Origin: Seohaeicola zhoushanensis
Lineage (GTDB): Bacteria; Pseudomonadota; Alphaproteobacteria; Rhodobacterales; Rhodobacteraceae
Reading direction: 5' to 3'
Assembly: GCF_014656415.1 (NCBI RefSeq)
Contig: NZ_BNCJ01000018.1
Coordinates: 1 to 64,000 of the forward strand
Length of the DNA: 64,000 bases
Every line of letters begins with the position of its first letter. Within the stretch, counting starts at the first letter, position 1. Positions 8,422 through 16,313 of this stretch are shown one piece after another. The notes below the pieces were generated by a model that saw only the letters and a program-made list of their open reading frames with translations, made no database searches and was not told the origin of the DNA. Both the position numbers and the translations under genes were made by a program.

Positions 8422-9606
8422 TCAGGCGCCCAGACCGTTCGACCCGTAGAGCCAGTTCAGCTGGTTGTACCAATCCTCGGCCGACATCCCGCGCATCACG
8501 TGGTTGCGCACCGCCGCCTTGGCGTCGTCGGGGTGGTAGATGTATTCGCCGATCAGCCGCGAGTTCATCTGCACCCGCGCCGTGCGCACCCGGCGCATGT
8601 CCTGATAGCGTTGCAGCGCCAACTCACCATCCGCTCCGAAGTTCTCGATGCAATGCGACAGCGCCACCGCATCCTCCATCGCCATGCAGGCACCCTGCGC
8701 GAAATACTGCAGCATCGGATGCGCCGCATCGCCCAGCAGCGCCACCCGCCCGTCGACCCAGTTCGAGATCGGCTCGCGGTCGCACAGCACCCAGAGCTTC
8801 CAGTCCGACCCGTGCTCGATGATCTGGCGCGCCTTGGGGTGGATATGCTCGAACCCCTGCGCGACCTCCTCCTTCGACACCGGGCGGCCGGCAATCGCCT
8901 CCTGCACGTCACGGTGATAGGTCACGACAAGGTTGAACACCTTCCAGCCCTTCAGCGGGTAGTGCACGATATGGCACTTCGGCCCGGCCCAGAGCGTCGC
9001 CGCGTTCCAGCGCAGGTCTTCCGGCATCTGCTCGGTCGGAATGACCGAACGATAGGTCGTATGCCCCGAGATGCGCGGCTCGCCGTCGCCGATCATCTGC
9101 GCCCGGATGGGCGAGCGCAGCCCCTCGGCCGCGATCAGCAACCGCCCCTTGATCGGGTCGCGGTCCTTGACCAGCAGCGACACGCTGGTGCCGTCCTGCT
9201 CATAGCCGGTCACGACATGGCTGGTGCGGATGTCGACCAGCGGGCTGGCCTCGCAATAGCGCAGCAGCACCCCGTGCAGGTCGGCGCGGTGCACCACCGC
9301 ATAGGGGTTGCCATAGAACTTGCGGAAAGGCTCATCCAGCGGGATGTGGGTGATGTTCTCGGCGGTCTGCGCATCCATCAGGCGCAGCTGGTCGATATAG
9401 ACCGCCACCGCCCGCGCCTCGTCGCCCACGCCCAGGTAGTCGAAGCAGTGGAAGGCGTTCGGCCCGATCTGGATGCCGGCGCCGATCTCGCCCAGTTGCG
9501 GCGCCTGTTCGACAACGATCGAACGCACGCCCTTGCGCGCCAGCCCGCAGGCGGTGGCCAGACCACCGATGCCGCCGCCGGCGATGATGATGGGAAGGTC
9601 GGACAT
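8422..9606 (-). CDS. 3-hydroxybenzoate 6-hydroxylase (FAD-dependent monooxygenase)
   Basis: A 394-residue class A flavoprotein monooxygenase. It has the FAD-binding IIIAGGGIGGLATA at residues 6-19, an internal AAEGLRSPIR segment (DG-motif region) and VALLGDAAHPMLQYFAQGACMAMEDA. The sequence pattern and the gentisate operon context support hydroxylation of 3-hydroxybenzoate to gentisate with NAD(P)H and O2. Salicylate-type hydroxylases share the fold, so a 5-hydroxylating salicylate enzyme is a less likely alternative. It is first in the operon, with ribosome site AAAGGAGA. Confidence 0.88.
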   Translation of the reverse strand: MSDLPIIIAGGGIGGLATACGLARKGVRSIVVEQAPQLGEIGAGIQIGPNAFHCFDYLGVGDEARAVAVYIDQLRLMDAQTAENITHIPLDEPFRKFYGNPYAVVHRADLHGVLLRYCEASPLVDIRTSHVVTGYEQDGTSVSLLVKDRDPIKGRLLIAAEGLRSPIRAQMIGDGEPRISGHTTYRSVIPTEQMPEDLRWNAATLWAGPKCHIVHYPLKGWKVFNLVVTYHRDVQEAIAGRPVSKEEVAQGFEHIHPKARQIIEHGSDWKLWVLCDREPISNWVDGRVALLGDAAHPMLQYFAQGACMAMEDAVALSHCIENFGADGELALQRYQDMRRVRTARVQMNSRLIGEYIYHPDDAKAAVRNHVMRGMSAEDWYNQLNWLYGSNGLGA

Positions 9607-10050
9607 GACGGTCTCCTTTCAGATCAGCCGCCGATGGGCGGAAAGCAAAGAGCAGAGGCCCAGACCACGCCGGGGGCAAGCGTCCGCAGCCCGCGCTGCG
9701 CGTCCTTGTCCGAACCTTTGCGCTGTCGATCCTCCCCAGGACGTCGCGGCGCACCCGCGACTTAATAAGTAGGCATATTATTGCGACGCCACATGGAGTC
9801 GTCAACAAAAAAGAGAAGCATACATATCATTTAAACCAGGATATTGATTTTAATGGAAAAAACGAAAATTTTTGGAACCGCCCAGACATGCCTTTTCCGG
9901 CGCGCCCGGTAAGCACGCCGACAACACCGGGCCGTCAGCCTCAAGCGCTCGGATCTGGGCCTCGCAAGGCCGATGCCCGCCATCCCGCAAACGGGCCGGA
10001 CAGAGGCGGGCGCGCAGCCGAAACGCGCGCAGCGCCACGGGTCCGCGCAG
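9607..10050. other. Intergenic region upstream of the gentisate operon
   Basis: 444 bases without a convincing gene. The part next to the hydroxylase holds its leader and promoter. Bases 9760-9880 are markedly AT-rich compared with the surroundings. The remaining GC-rich 9880-10050 has only short, family-less reading frames. No divergent regulator gene is present, so the operon's regulator must be encoded elsewhere. Confidence 0.6.
9764..9805 (-). promoter_or_regulatory. Promoter and candidate operator of the gentisate operon
   Basis: On the minus strand TTGACG (9805-9800) and AATAAT (9782-9777) are separated by exactly 17 bases, a 5/6 match to each sigma-70 box. An inverted repeat AATAA-N9-TTATT (9764-9782) covers the -10 box. 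A second imperfect repeat, TTGACGAC against GTCGCAA, spans the spacer. This is a typical layout for control by a regulator. The leader to the hydroxylase start would be about 160 bases. Confidence 0.65.
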
Positions 10051-10302
10051 TTACATCGCGGCGCCCGGTTTGAAACCGGCCGAAACGGCCGCGAGCAGGA
10101 AGGCGCGGCGCGCCTCTTCGACCGGGACCATGCAGTCCATCGCCGACTCGATCCGGTCCATCGCGGTGTCGCGGGCCCTGTCGGATATGGGCCATTTCCG
10201 GCGCAGCCAGTAATTGGCCTTCTCGATCGTGCCAAACCGTTCGGCTTCGCCATCCTGCGGGCTGATAAGGACCAAAGGCTGGCCCCACTGAATTTCCATC
10301 AT
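10051..10302 (-). CDS. DUF982 domain-containing protein
   Basis: About 83 residues starting at MMEIQWGQPLVLI. It shows the DUF982 pattern: an initial W..PLVLI strand, IEKANYWLRRKWPI, then a repeated DTAMDRIESAMDCMVPVEEARRAFLLAA helix region (mentioned here in parts). DUF982 proteins are small, of unknown function and common in Rhizobiales and Rhodobacterales. An upstream in-frame start would add 23 unconvincing residues. Either of two adjacent ATG codons (10302 or 10299) may be used. The ribosome site is weak. Confidence 0.75.
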   Translation of the reverse strand: MMEIQWGQPLVLISPQDGEAERFGTIEKANYWLRRKWPISDRARDTAMDRIESAMDCMVPVEEARRAFLLAAVSAGFKPGAAM

Positions 10303-10535
10303 TCTTGGTGTCTTTCGATTACAGGGATACCGGCCGTAACAGTCGTGCAGGCCTGCGCCAGGCCCCCTCAAGGGCCGGCGTCGGTATCAAGATTGGTCCG
10401 GAGCCCAATGCCCCGGTTCGCTTCCGGCTTCGGCGGCTGGCATCCTGCCCGCCCCCGATATCGGTCAGCATCTTTCGCGGCGGAATCGCCGGTGGGTCGC
10501 GTCGCGGCGTTGCGACGTCTGGCTGCGGAAGGCTG

Positions 10536-10700
10536 TCAGCCTTCGTTGTCTTCCTGTTCTTCGCGCGTGTCCTCGACCGGCTTCGCTTTCACCGTCGGGA
10601 ATTTGCGGAATCCGAAGCCATTGCTTCCAGGACGCTTTGTTGCCGGCTTGCTCAGGAATTCCCTGAGGTCCAGCTGTTTCTTCGGGACGGAATAACCCAT
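10536..10700 (-). CDS. Small basic/acidic hypothetical protein, 54 residues
   Basis: A short frame with an excellent ribosome site (AAGGAG, 7 bases before ATG 10700). The protein begins MGYSVPKKQLDLREFLSK, continues with a basic Gly/Phe-containing middle (SNGFGFRKFP) and ends in an acidic tail, EEQEDNEG. No family is recognised. The overlapping 87-residue frame starting at 10728 has no ribosome site and an odd composition, so this frame is preferred. It lies downstream of the cold-shock gene pair, on the same strand, beyond a strong stem-loop. Confidence 0.55.
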   Translation of the reverse strand: MGYSVPKKQLDLREFLSKPATKRPGSNGFGFRKFPTVKAKPVEDTREEQEDNEG

Positions 10701-10734
10701 GATCGATCTCCTTGAGAGAATTGCTCATACCGGA

Positions 10735-10764
10735 ATCTGCGGCAAGGCGAGCCTTGCCGCAGAT
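10735..10764 (-). terminator. Stem-loop after the cold-shock gene pair
   Basis: A perfect 13-14 bp stem, ATCTGCGGCAAGG against its complement, with a CGAG-type loop. It lies between the small gene at 10904 and the next small gene at 10700. No T run follows on the minus strand, so it may be a factor-assisted terminator or an mRNA-stabilising structure. Confidence 0.55.
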
Positions 10765-10903
10765 CCTCCGGGCAAGTCACAATGCGACCGGGCGAACCCC
10801 GAGGGGGATCCTTCCGTTCGACACGCTTGCCAGGAACTCCGGTAATCTGGACCTGGGCAGCGCCAATCTGGGGCGACCGCCACGACGGTGTCGCGCAAAG
10901 CGG

Positions 10904-11140
10904 TCAATCCGCCTCGCTGGCGTCTCGCTCTTCTCGCGCGGACTTCAGGCGCGCCGTCTTCACGGCGCGCGCCTCGGCCTCATCCTCCAGAACGCGCTTG
11001 GCGTTCGTGGTGGTCTTGTCGAGCTGGGTAACCGGCTCATTGGCCTTTTTCTTGGCGGAAAGGTTCGGCTTCAGAAGTTCGCCGCCATTTCCGTCCTGGG
11101 CCGGAACACCCGCAAGCAGGTCTTCCAGCGACAGCTTCAA
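10904..11140 (-). CDS. Small charged hypothetical protein coupled to the cold-shock gene
   Basis: A 78-residue protein beginning MKLSLEDLLAG, with a short Gly/Asn stretch, a lysine-rich middle (NLSAKKKANEP) and a helical, highly charged C-terminal half (RLKSAREERDASEAD). No known domain is recognised. Its start overlaps the stop of the cold-shock gene by ATGA at 11137-11140, so it is almost certainly translated from the same mRNA. Its charge pattern suggests a nucleic-acid- or protein-binding accessory, but this is inference. Confidence 0.75.
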   Translation of the reverse strand: MKLSLEDLLAGVPAQDGNGGELLKPNLSAKKKANEPVTQLDKTTTNAKRVLEDEAEARAVKTARLKSAREERDASEAD

Positions 11141-11343
11141 GCGAGCGCCAGGTTGCTGGCGGACTCGCGGCCGTCGCGGCCGGTTTCGATGTCGAAGGTC
11201 ACCTTCTGACCGTCATCGAGACGGTTGATGCCGGCGCGCTCGACAGCGGAAATGTGCAGGAAGATGTCCTTGCTGCCCTGTTCCGGCTGGATGAAGCCGA
11301 AGCCCTTGGTGGTGTTGAACCATTTCACGGTGCCATTGGCCAT
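11137..11343 (-). CDS. Cold-shock protein (CspA family)
   Basis: A 68-residue single cold-shock domain with both RNA-binding motifs: KGFGFI (RNP1) and DIFLHIS (RNP2), starting MANGTVKWFNTTKG. Such proteins bind single-stranded RNA and DNA and melt mRNA structure. The ribosome site is AGGAGA. It is translationally coupled to the small charged gene downstream. The leader is long, as in many csp genes. Confidence 0.96.
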   Translation of the reverse strand: MANGTVKWFNTTKGFGFIQPEQGSKDIFLHISAVERAGINRLDDGQKVTFDIETGRDGRESASNLALA

Positions 11344-11470
11344 AACCGTGTTCTCCTATAGAATGCTGCCCGCGAGATTGCGGCAGCCCGGCGAAAGTCG
11401 ATCCAAGTCGGTCAACCGAAACCGGGTAAGCGGAAGCAGCATATCGAAGAGAAGAAACGTAAGCCTGTCA

Positions 11471-11499
11471 CAGATAGGCGTCCTCACCCGACATTACAA
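11471..11499 (-). promoter_or_regulatory. Candidate promoter of the cold-shock gene
   Basis: On the minus strand TTGTAA (11499-11494) and TATCTG (11476-11471) are 17 bases apart. Use of this promoter would give a leader of about 120 bases, consistent with the long regulated leaders of cold-shock mRNAs. The boxes match consensus only moderately. Confidence 0.35.
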
Positions 11500-11844
11500 G
11501 GAATATTCGCGCAGCCTCGCCGAACCTTCCGGCGCGGAGGCGATCTGCGGCCGCATTGCGCCGCCCGCGACCTGCCGCCGATACTCGGCCAATAATCCAG
11601 GCCGAAAATGGCCCTCCTTTCGCTGCCCGCACGACCTCCAAAAACATGTCCCAGAAACACTCTCTCGTTATTTCTTTTTGAATCAGATACTTGACCCCCC
11701 GTCCTAGCTGGGACACCCGAAAACGCCCCCTCGCAGGCCCAGACCTTAGGTCGCAGACACCCCCTGCCGCGCCCCCGTGACAAGGCCCCGCGCCCCTCCT
11801 ATAAGGCGCGCCAAATCCCTTTTCCGCTCTACAGGACACATCCC
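11500..11844. other. Intergenic region between cold-shock gene and ppaC
   Basis: About 345 bases with no supported gene. Frames on both strands here have atypical composition, no ribosome sites and no family resemblance. It should contain the ppaC promoter; an AT-rich patch at 11665-11690 is the likeliest place, but no clear -35/-10 pair was found. Confidence 0.5.
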
Positions 11845-12765
11845 ATGACCATCCAAGTCTTCGGCCACAAATCCCCCGACACCGACTCCACCGGCTCGCC
11901 CATCATTTGGGCCTGGTATCTCTCCGAGGTGAAAGGCACCCCCGCCGAGCCGAAGCTGCTGGGCGAGCCCAACACCGAAGCCGCCTTCATGCTCAAGCGC
12001 TGGGACCTGCCCAAGCCCGCCATCATCCCCGGCGTCGAGGCCGGCGCCCCGGTGGTGATCGTCGACACCAACAACCCGGCCGAACTGCCCGCCAACATCA
12101 ACGACGCCGACATCCAGGCCATCATCGACCACCACAAGCTGGTCGGCGGGCTGGAAACCAAGGGCCCGATCGACATCACCGTCCGCCCGCTGGCCTGCAC
12201 CGCCACCATCATGCACGACCTGATCGGCGCCGACATGGCGAAGATGCCGAAGGCCGTGAAGGGCGCCATGCTGACCTGCATCCTGTCGGACACGCTGGAA
12301 TATCGCTCGCCCACCACCACCGCCCATGACAAGGCCGTCGCCGAAGCCCTCGCCGCCGAGCTGGGCGTGAACGTCGCCGACTACGCCGCCGAAATGTTCG
12401 CCGCCAAGTCCGACGTGTCCGACTTCACCGAGGCCGAGCTGCTGCGGATGGATTCCAAGGAATACGAAGTCGGCGGCAAGCAGTTCCGCGTCTCGGTCCT
12501 GGAAACCACCTCGCCCAAGACCGTGCTCGACCGCAAGGCCGCACTGATGGCCGCCATGCCCGGCGTCGCCGCCGAGGACGGAGCCGACCAGGTGCTGCTC
12601 TTCGTGGTCGACATCCTGAACGAGGAAGCCACCCTGCTGGTCCCCAACGACCTAGTGAAGACCGTCGCCGAAAAGAGCTTCGGCGCTTCGGTCAGCGGCG
12701 ACTCGGTCGTCCTGCCTGGCATCATGAGCCGCAAGAAGCAGATCATCCCGGCGCTGGCGCTCTGA
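11845..12765 (+). CDS. ppaC: Manganese-dependent inorganic pyrophosphatase (family II)
   Basis: A 306-residue DHH-family pyrophosphatase that hydrolyses PPi to phosphate in the cytoplasm. Metal and substrate motifs are present: FGHKSPDTDS near the N-terminus, VDTNN, the DHHK signature and the C-terminal SRKKQI phosphate-binding motif. Family II enzymes prefer Mn or Co and are unrelated to the usual Mg-dependent Ppa of proteobacteria. A textbook terminator follows 18 bases after the stop, so it is probably monocistronic. Confidence 0.96.
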   Translation: MTIQVFGHKSPDTDSTGSPIIWAWYLSEVKGTPAEPKLLGEPNTEAAFMLKRWDLPKPAIIPGVEAGAPVVIVDTNNPAELPANINDADIQAIIDHHKLVGGLETKGPIDITVRPLACTATIMHDLIGADMAKMPKAVKGAMLTCILSDTLEYRSPTTTAHDKAVAEALAAELGVNVADYAAEMFAAKSDVSDFTEAELLRMDSKEYEVGGKQFRVSVLETTSPKTVLDRKAALMAAMPGVAAEDGADQVLLFVVDILNEEATLLVPNDLVKTVAEKSFGASVSGDSVVLPGIMSRKKQIIPALAL

Positions 12766-12783
12766 TCTGACCGAAAGACCCAC

Positions 12784-12811
12784 GGCGGCGTCATATTGGC
12801 GCCGCCTTTTT
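12784..12811 (+). terminator. Rho-independent terminator of ppaC
   Basis: A 7-bp GGCGGCG stem (12784-12790 with 12800-12806), a 9-base loop and then TTTTT (12807-12811). Confidence 0.88.
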
Positions 12812-12828
12812 CGTGTCCGGATGCGGGC

Positions 12829-13230
12829 ATGACGATTGCATTGCTGAACTGGTTGATTTTCATCAACACCTTTGCCTGGCTCGCCTTCCGAGCCGACAAG
12901 CGCCGCGCGGTGGCAGGCTGGTGGCGCATCCCCGAGGCGCAGCTCCTGGCGCTCTCCTTCGCCGGAGGATGGCTCGGCGCCAAGGTCGCCCAGCACCAGT
13001 TCCGCCACAAGACGCGCAAGCAGCCCTTCGCGGCCGCGCTCAACGTGGTGCCGTTTCTCTGGATCGGACTGGGCGGGCTCATTCTCGCGATGCCGAGCTT
13101 GCCGCAGAAGACCTGGGCCGCGCCGGTCCGGGCCGCACCGGCAAGCAACCTGCAGCCAAGTCGCTCCGGCTTCGGAACAAAACCCCAACCGGGCAATCAC
13201 CGATTCTTCCAGAAAGCGCGCGAACACTGA
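12829..13230 (+). CDS. DUF1294 membrane protein
   Basis: About 133 residues from ATG 12829. An N-terminal hydrophobic helix is followed by the DUF1294 core: FRADKRRA, WRIPEAQLL, GGWLGAKVAQ, FRHKTRKQPF, and a second membrane helix around residues 66-85. The C-terminal 45 residues (Pro, Gln and Ser rich) are not part of the family core and look disordered. DUF1294 proteins are small inner-membrane proteins of unknown function; in some bacteria the domain is fused to a cold-shock domain. The start lies just after the ppaC terminator, and an upstream ATG would fall within it. Confidence 0.8.
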   Translation: MTIALLNWLIFINTFAWLAFRADKRRAVAGWWRIPEAQLLALSFAGGWLGAKVAQHQFRHKTRKQPFAAALNVVPFLWIGLGGLILAMPSLPQKTWAAPVRAAPASNLQPSRSGFGTKPQPGNHRFFQKAREH

Positions 13231-13299
13231 CCTGCCGGTTCTGGGCTTTGCCGGCGAAGGGGCCTACAACGGAGCGACACAACCCGTGAAAGCCCAGAC

Positions 13300-14175
13300 A
13301 TGACCCAGATCATCGCCGCCCTCTCCGAGATCTCCGACCGCTACGATGCCGCCTTCGTCGACCTCTGGGGCTGCGTCCATGACGGCGTGGAAGCGCATCC
13401 CGAGGCGGTCGAGGCGCTGCGGGCCTTCCGCGCCAAGGGCGGCACCGTGGTGCTGCTGACCAATGCTCCGCGCCCGCGCGCCGATGTGAAACGCCAGATC
13501 GCCGGCTTCGGTGTGCCGGAAGACGCCTGGGACACCATCGCCACCTCGGGCGACAGCGCCCGCGTGGCGATGTTCCAGGGAGCGATCGGCAGCAAGGTGC
13601 TGTTCATGGGCAACCAGGCAACCGACAACGGCTTCTTCACCCCGCCGCATGTCGTCGAAAATCCGGTCGCCATCGAGAAGGTCGCGCTGGAGCAGGCCGA
13701 GGGCATCGCCTGCCTTGGCCCCGACGACCCGCAGGCCGATCCGGAGGTGAACCGCCCGGTCTTCCTCTATGCCAAGCAGAAGGGGCTGAAGCTGCTCTGC
13801 GCCAACCCCGACATCGTGGTCGACCGCGGCGGCGTGCGGGAATGGTGCGCCGGTGCGCTGGCGCGGCTTTATACCGAGATGGGCGGCGAAAGCCTCTACT
13901 TCGGCAAGCCCCATCCGCCGATCTACGACCTGGCCCGCCGCCGTCTGAGCGAGATCGGCAAACTCTGCCCCGACTCGCGGATCCTCGCCATCGGCGATGG
14001 CGCGCATACCGATATCGACGGGGCAATGGGCGAGGACATCGATTCCCTGTTCATTACCGGTGGACTTGCCGCCGCCGAGACGAAAACCGTGCACCAGCCC
14101 GATCCGGCAGAACTAACGGCTTATCTAGAAAGGGAAATGGTCAATCCAACCTACTCGATCGGCTTCCTCCGATAG
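13300..14175 (+). CDS. HAD-superfamily hydrolase, TIGR01459 type (class IIA)
   Basis: A 291-residue HAD protein. Motif I is FVDLWGCVHDG, the FVDLWG variant characteristic of the alphaproteobacterial TIGR01459 group. LLTNAPRPR gives motif II, the Lys is in YFGKPHPPIYD, and ILAIGDGAHTDIDGA carries the acidic motif IV. Class IIA members include NagD-like sugar- and nucleotide-phosphate phosphatases. The exact substrate is unknown. Confidence 0.88.
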   Translation: MTQIIAALSEISDRYDAAFVDLWGCVHDGVEAHPEAVEALRAFRAKGGTVVLLTNAPRPRADVKRQIAGFGVPEDAWDTIATSGDSARVAMFQGAIGSKVLFMGNQATDNGFFTPPHVVENPVAIEKVALEQAEGIACLGPDDPQADPEVNRPVFLYAKQKGLKLLCANPDIVVDRGGVREWCAGALARLYTEMGGESLYFGKPHPPIYDLARRRLSEIGKLCPDSRILAIGDGAHTDIDGAMGEDIDSLFITGGLAAAETKTVHQPDPAELTAYLEREMVNPTYSIGFLR

Positions 14176-14187
14176 GCCGATTGGGGC

Positions 14188-14215
14188 TTGATTTTCTGCA
14201 GTCGCGAAGTAATAA
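14188..14215 (+). promoter_or_regulatory. Candidate promoter of the MaoC-like gene
   Basis: TTGATT (14188-14193) and TAATAA (14210-14215) are 16 bases apart, in the AT-richer gap before the MaoC-like gene. Spacing is one base short of ideal. Confidence 0.35.
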
Positions 14216-14279
14216 AGTTACCGAACAGCCCGGCGACTCGCAAATATTGTTGCTTGGCAGATTTCAAGACGAGGACGCC

Positions 14280-14723
14280 ATGTTGGACAACCTGCCGCGC
14301 GGAACGATCTGCATCGAAGATATAGAGATGGGCATGACCCGACATCTGCGGAAGGTGGTGACCGATGCCGATATCGAGATGTTCGCGCAGGTTTCGACCG
14401 ACCGGAACCCGGTGCACCTGGACGACGACTATGCCCGCGACACCATCTTCGAGGGGCGCATCGCCCACGGGATGCTGACCGCCGGGCTGATCTCGGCGGT
14501 GATCGGCGAGCAGTTGCCGGGGCATGGCACGGTCTACATGGGTCAGACGCTGAAGTTCCTCGCCCCCGTTCGACCCGGCGACATGGTCTATGCCGAGGTC
14601 AAGGTGATCGGCATAGACATGTCCAAACGGCGGGTGCAACTCGACTGCCACTGCTCGGTCGAGGGCAAGAGGGTGCTTGTGGGCGAAGCGACCGTCCTCG
14701 CGCCGAGCCGGAAGTTCGACTAG
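14280..14723 (+). CDS. MaoC-family (R)-specific enoyl-CoA hydratase/dehydratase
   Basis: A 147-residue hot-dog-fold protein. The catalytic Asp/His motif of R-hydratases is visible in STDRNPVHLDDDYA, followed by GRIAHGMLTAGL. It is close in length to PhaJ-type hydratases, which add water to trans-2-enoyl-CoA to give (R)-3-hydroxyacyl-CoA. ATG 14280 starts a typical MaoC N-terminus; the frame upstream belongs to the HAD gene in another frame. It is not in an evident operon, so the pathway is uncertain. Confidence 0.88.
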   Translation: MLDNLPRGTICIEDIEMGMTRHLRKVVTDADIEMFAQVSTDRNPVHLDDDYARDTIFEGRIAHGMLTAGLISAVIGEQLPGHGTVYMGQTLKFLAPVRPGDMVYAEVKVIGIDMSKRRVQLDCHCSVEGKRVLVGEATVLAPSRKFD

Positions 14724-14870
14724 GTTCAACCGGCCCGGCAAAGAGCTCGGGATTGCAGGGAAAACCGCGGGAAATCGGGGTGTTGCGGCTGCATACCATA
14801 CCGGTATCGCTGGACTGAACCGCGCGCGGCGGCCCTTGCACCCCCCGCCCCGTAAGGCTAGGCAAGCGCC

Positions 14871-15803
14871 ATGCGGATCATCCGGGATTATCAGTTCGTC
14901 AAGCCAGAGGATCGCGGCGCCAGCGCCGCCATCGGCAATTTCGACGGCGTGCACCTGGGGCACCAGTCGGTGATCGATATTGCCCGCAAGGCTGCGCCCG
15001 ACGCGCCGCTGGGCGTGCTGACCTTCGAGCCGCATCCGCGCGAGTTCTTTGCGCCCAAGGCGCCGCCTTTCCGCCTGATGGGCCGGGATGCGCGCCGGCA
15101 CCGGCTCGAGAAGCTGGGCGTCGATGTCCTTTTCGAGCTGAACTTCAACGCGGCGATGAGTTCGCTGAGTCCCGAGGAATTCGCCCGCAAGGTGATCGTG
15201 CAGGGCCTGGGGCTGAGCCATGTCGTGGTGGGCGCCGATTTCTGCTTTGGCAAAGGCCGCGCCGGAACGGCCGAGGACCTCGCCCGCTTCGGGCGCGAGA
15301 TGGGCTTTGGCGTGACCATCGCGCCGCTCTTGGCCGAGAGCGACACTACCGTCTCGTCGACCGCGATCCGCAAGGCGCTGTCCGAGGGCCGCCCGCGCGA
15401 TGCGGCGGCGATGCTGGGGCACTGGCACCGGATCGAAGGCACGGTGATCGGCGGCGAGCAACGCGGCCGCGACCTTGGCTTTCCGACCGCCAACATGGCG
15501 CTTGGCGGGCTGCACCTGCCGGCCTTCGGGGTCTACGCGGTGCTGGTCGACGTGCTCGACGGGCCGCACAAGGGCCACTACCAGGGCGCGGCGAGCCTGG
15601 GCGTGCGCCCCATGTTCGACGGCGAGGTGCCCAACCTCGAGACCTTCCTCTTCGACTTCTCGGGCGACCTTTACGGGTCGACCCTTTCGGTGGCGCTGGT
15701 CGACTACCTGCGCGGCGAGGAGAAGTTCGACAGCCTCGACGCGCTGATCGCCCAGATGGGCGCCGACTGCGACCGCTCGCGCGTGATCCTGGGCGCGCTC
15801 TGA
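14871..15803 (+). CDS. ribF: Bifunctional riboflavin kinase/FAD synthetase
   Basis: A 310-residue two-domain enzyme that makes FMN from riboflavin and FAD from FMN. The N-terminal FAD-synthetase domain has the nucleotidyltransferase motif GNFDGVHLGHQ and VSSTAIRKAL. The C-terminal flavokinase domain has GRDLGFPTAN and GVYAV. Length is standard. No FMN riboswitch is visible upstream. Confidence 0.97.
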   Translation: MRIIRDYQFVKPEDRGASAAIGNFDGVHLGHQSVIDIARKAAPDAPLGVLTFEPHPREFFAPKAPPFRLMGRDARRHRLEKLGVDVLFELNFNAAMSSLSPEEFARKVIVQGLGLSHVVVGADFCFGKGRAGTAEDLARFGREMGFGVTIAPLLAESDTTVSSTAIRKALSEGRPRDAAAMLGHWHRIEGTVIGGEQRGRDLGFPTANMALGGLHLPAFGVYAVLVDVLDGPHKGHYQGAASLGVRPMFDGEVPNLETFLFDFSGDLYGSTLSVALVDYLRGEEKFDSLDALIAQMGADCDRSRVILGAL

Positions 15804-15842
15804 CCTCTTCCCTTTCCTGCCCCGGACTGTAGTGTCGCCCCC

Positions 15843-16313
15843 ATGACGGACCGTTTCGACCGCAAGGGCCTGCGCCCCCGCTTCTGGGAAAAGATCCCGA
15901 TGGAGGCCATGACCGAAAGGGAATGGGAGGCGCTCTGCGACGGCTGCGGCAAGTGCTGCATGAACAAGCTGGAGGACGAGGACACCGGCATCGTCGTCCT
16001 CACCCGCGTCGCCTGCCGCCTGTTCGACGACGAGAGCTGCGCCTGCGCGCAATACCCGATCCGGCACCAGTTCGTGCCCGAATGCATCGTCCTGCGCCCC
16101 TCGACCATCGAGGAACATCTCTACTGGCTGCCGCAGACCTGCGCCTATCGGCTGGTCCACGAGGGGCGGCCCCTTTACGACTGGCATCCGCTGATCTCGG
16201 GGCGGCCCGAGAGCGTGCATCATGCCGGCGTCTCGATGCGGGGCATGACGGTTCCCGAGTTCGAGGTGCCCGAGGAAGACTGGGAAGACCACCTGATCGA
16301 GGAACCGCTCTGA
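15843..16313 (+). CDS. YcgN/UPF0260-family cysteine-cluster protein
   Basis: A 156-residue protein with a dense cysteine cluster: CDGCGKCCMNK, then RVACRLFDDESCACAQYP, ECIVLRP and QTCAYRL. This matches the YcgN-type CxxCxxxCC family, thought to bind zinc or an iron-sulfur cluster; the function is not established. It begins MTDRFDRKGLRPRFWEK. The stop overlaps the start of the threonine aldolase (TGATG). Confidence 0.9.
   Translation: MTDRFDRKGLRPRFWEKIPMEAMTEREWEALCDGCGKCCMNKLEDEDTGIVVLTRVACRLFDDESCACAQYPIRHQFVPECIVLRPSTIEEHLYWLPQTCAYRLVHEGRPLYDWHPLISGRPESVHHAGVSMRGMTVPEFEVPEEDWEDHLIEEPL

Noticed and set aside
10465-10728. An 87-codon frame overlapping the small gene at 10536-10700
   Set aside because: It has no ribosome site and its residues look like a shifted reading of the better-supported 54-residue frame.
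11484-11839. Two minus-strand frames of about 100 codons upstream of the cold-shock gene
   Set aside because: They lack ribosome sites and family resemblance and overlap the expected csp leader and the ppaC promoter region.
14724-14870. FMN riboswitch before ribF
   Set aside because: The 147-base gap shows none of the conserved RFN-element segments that I can recognise.
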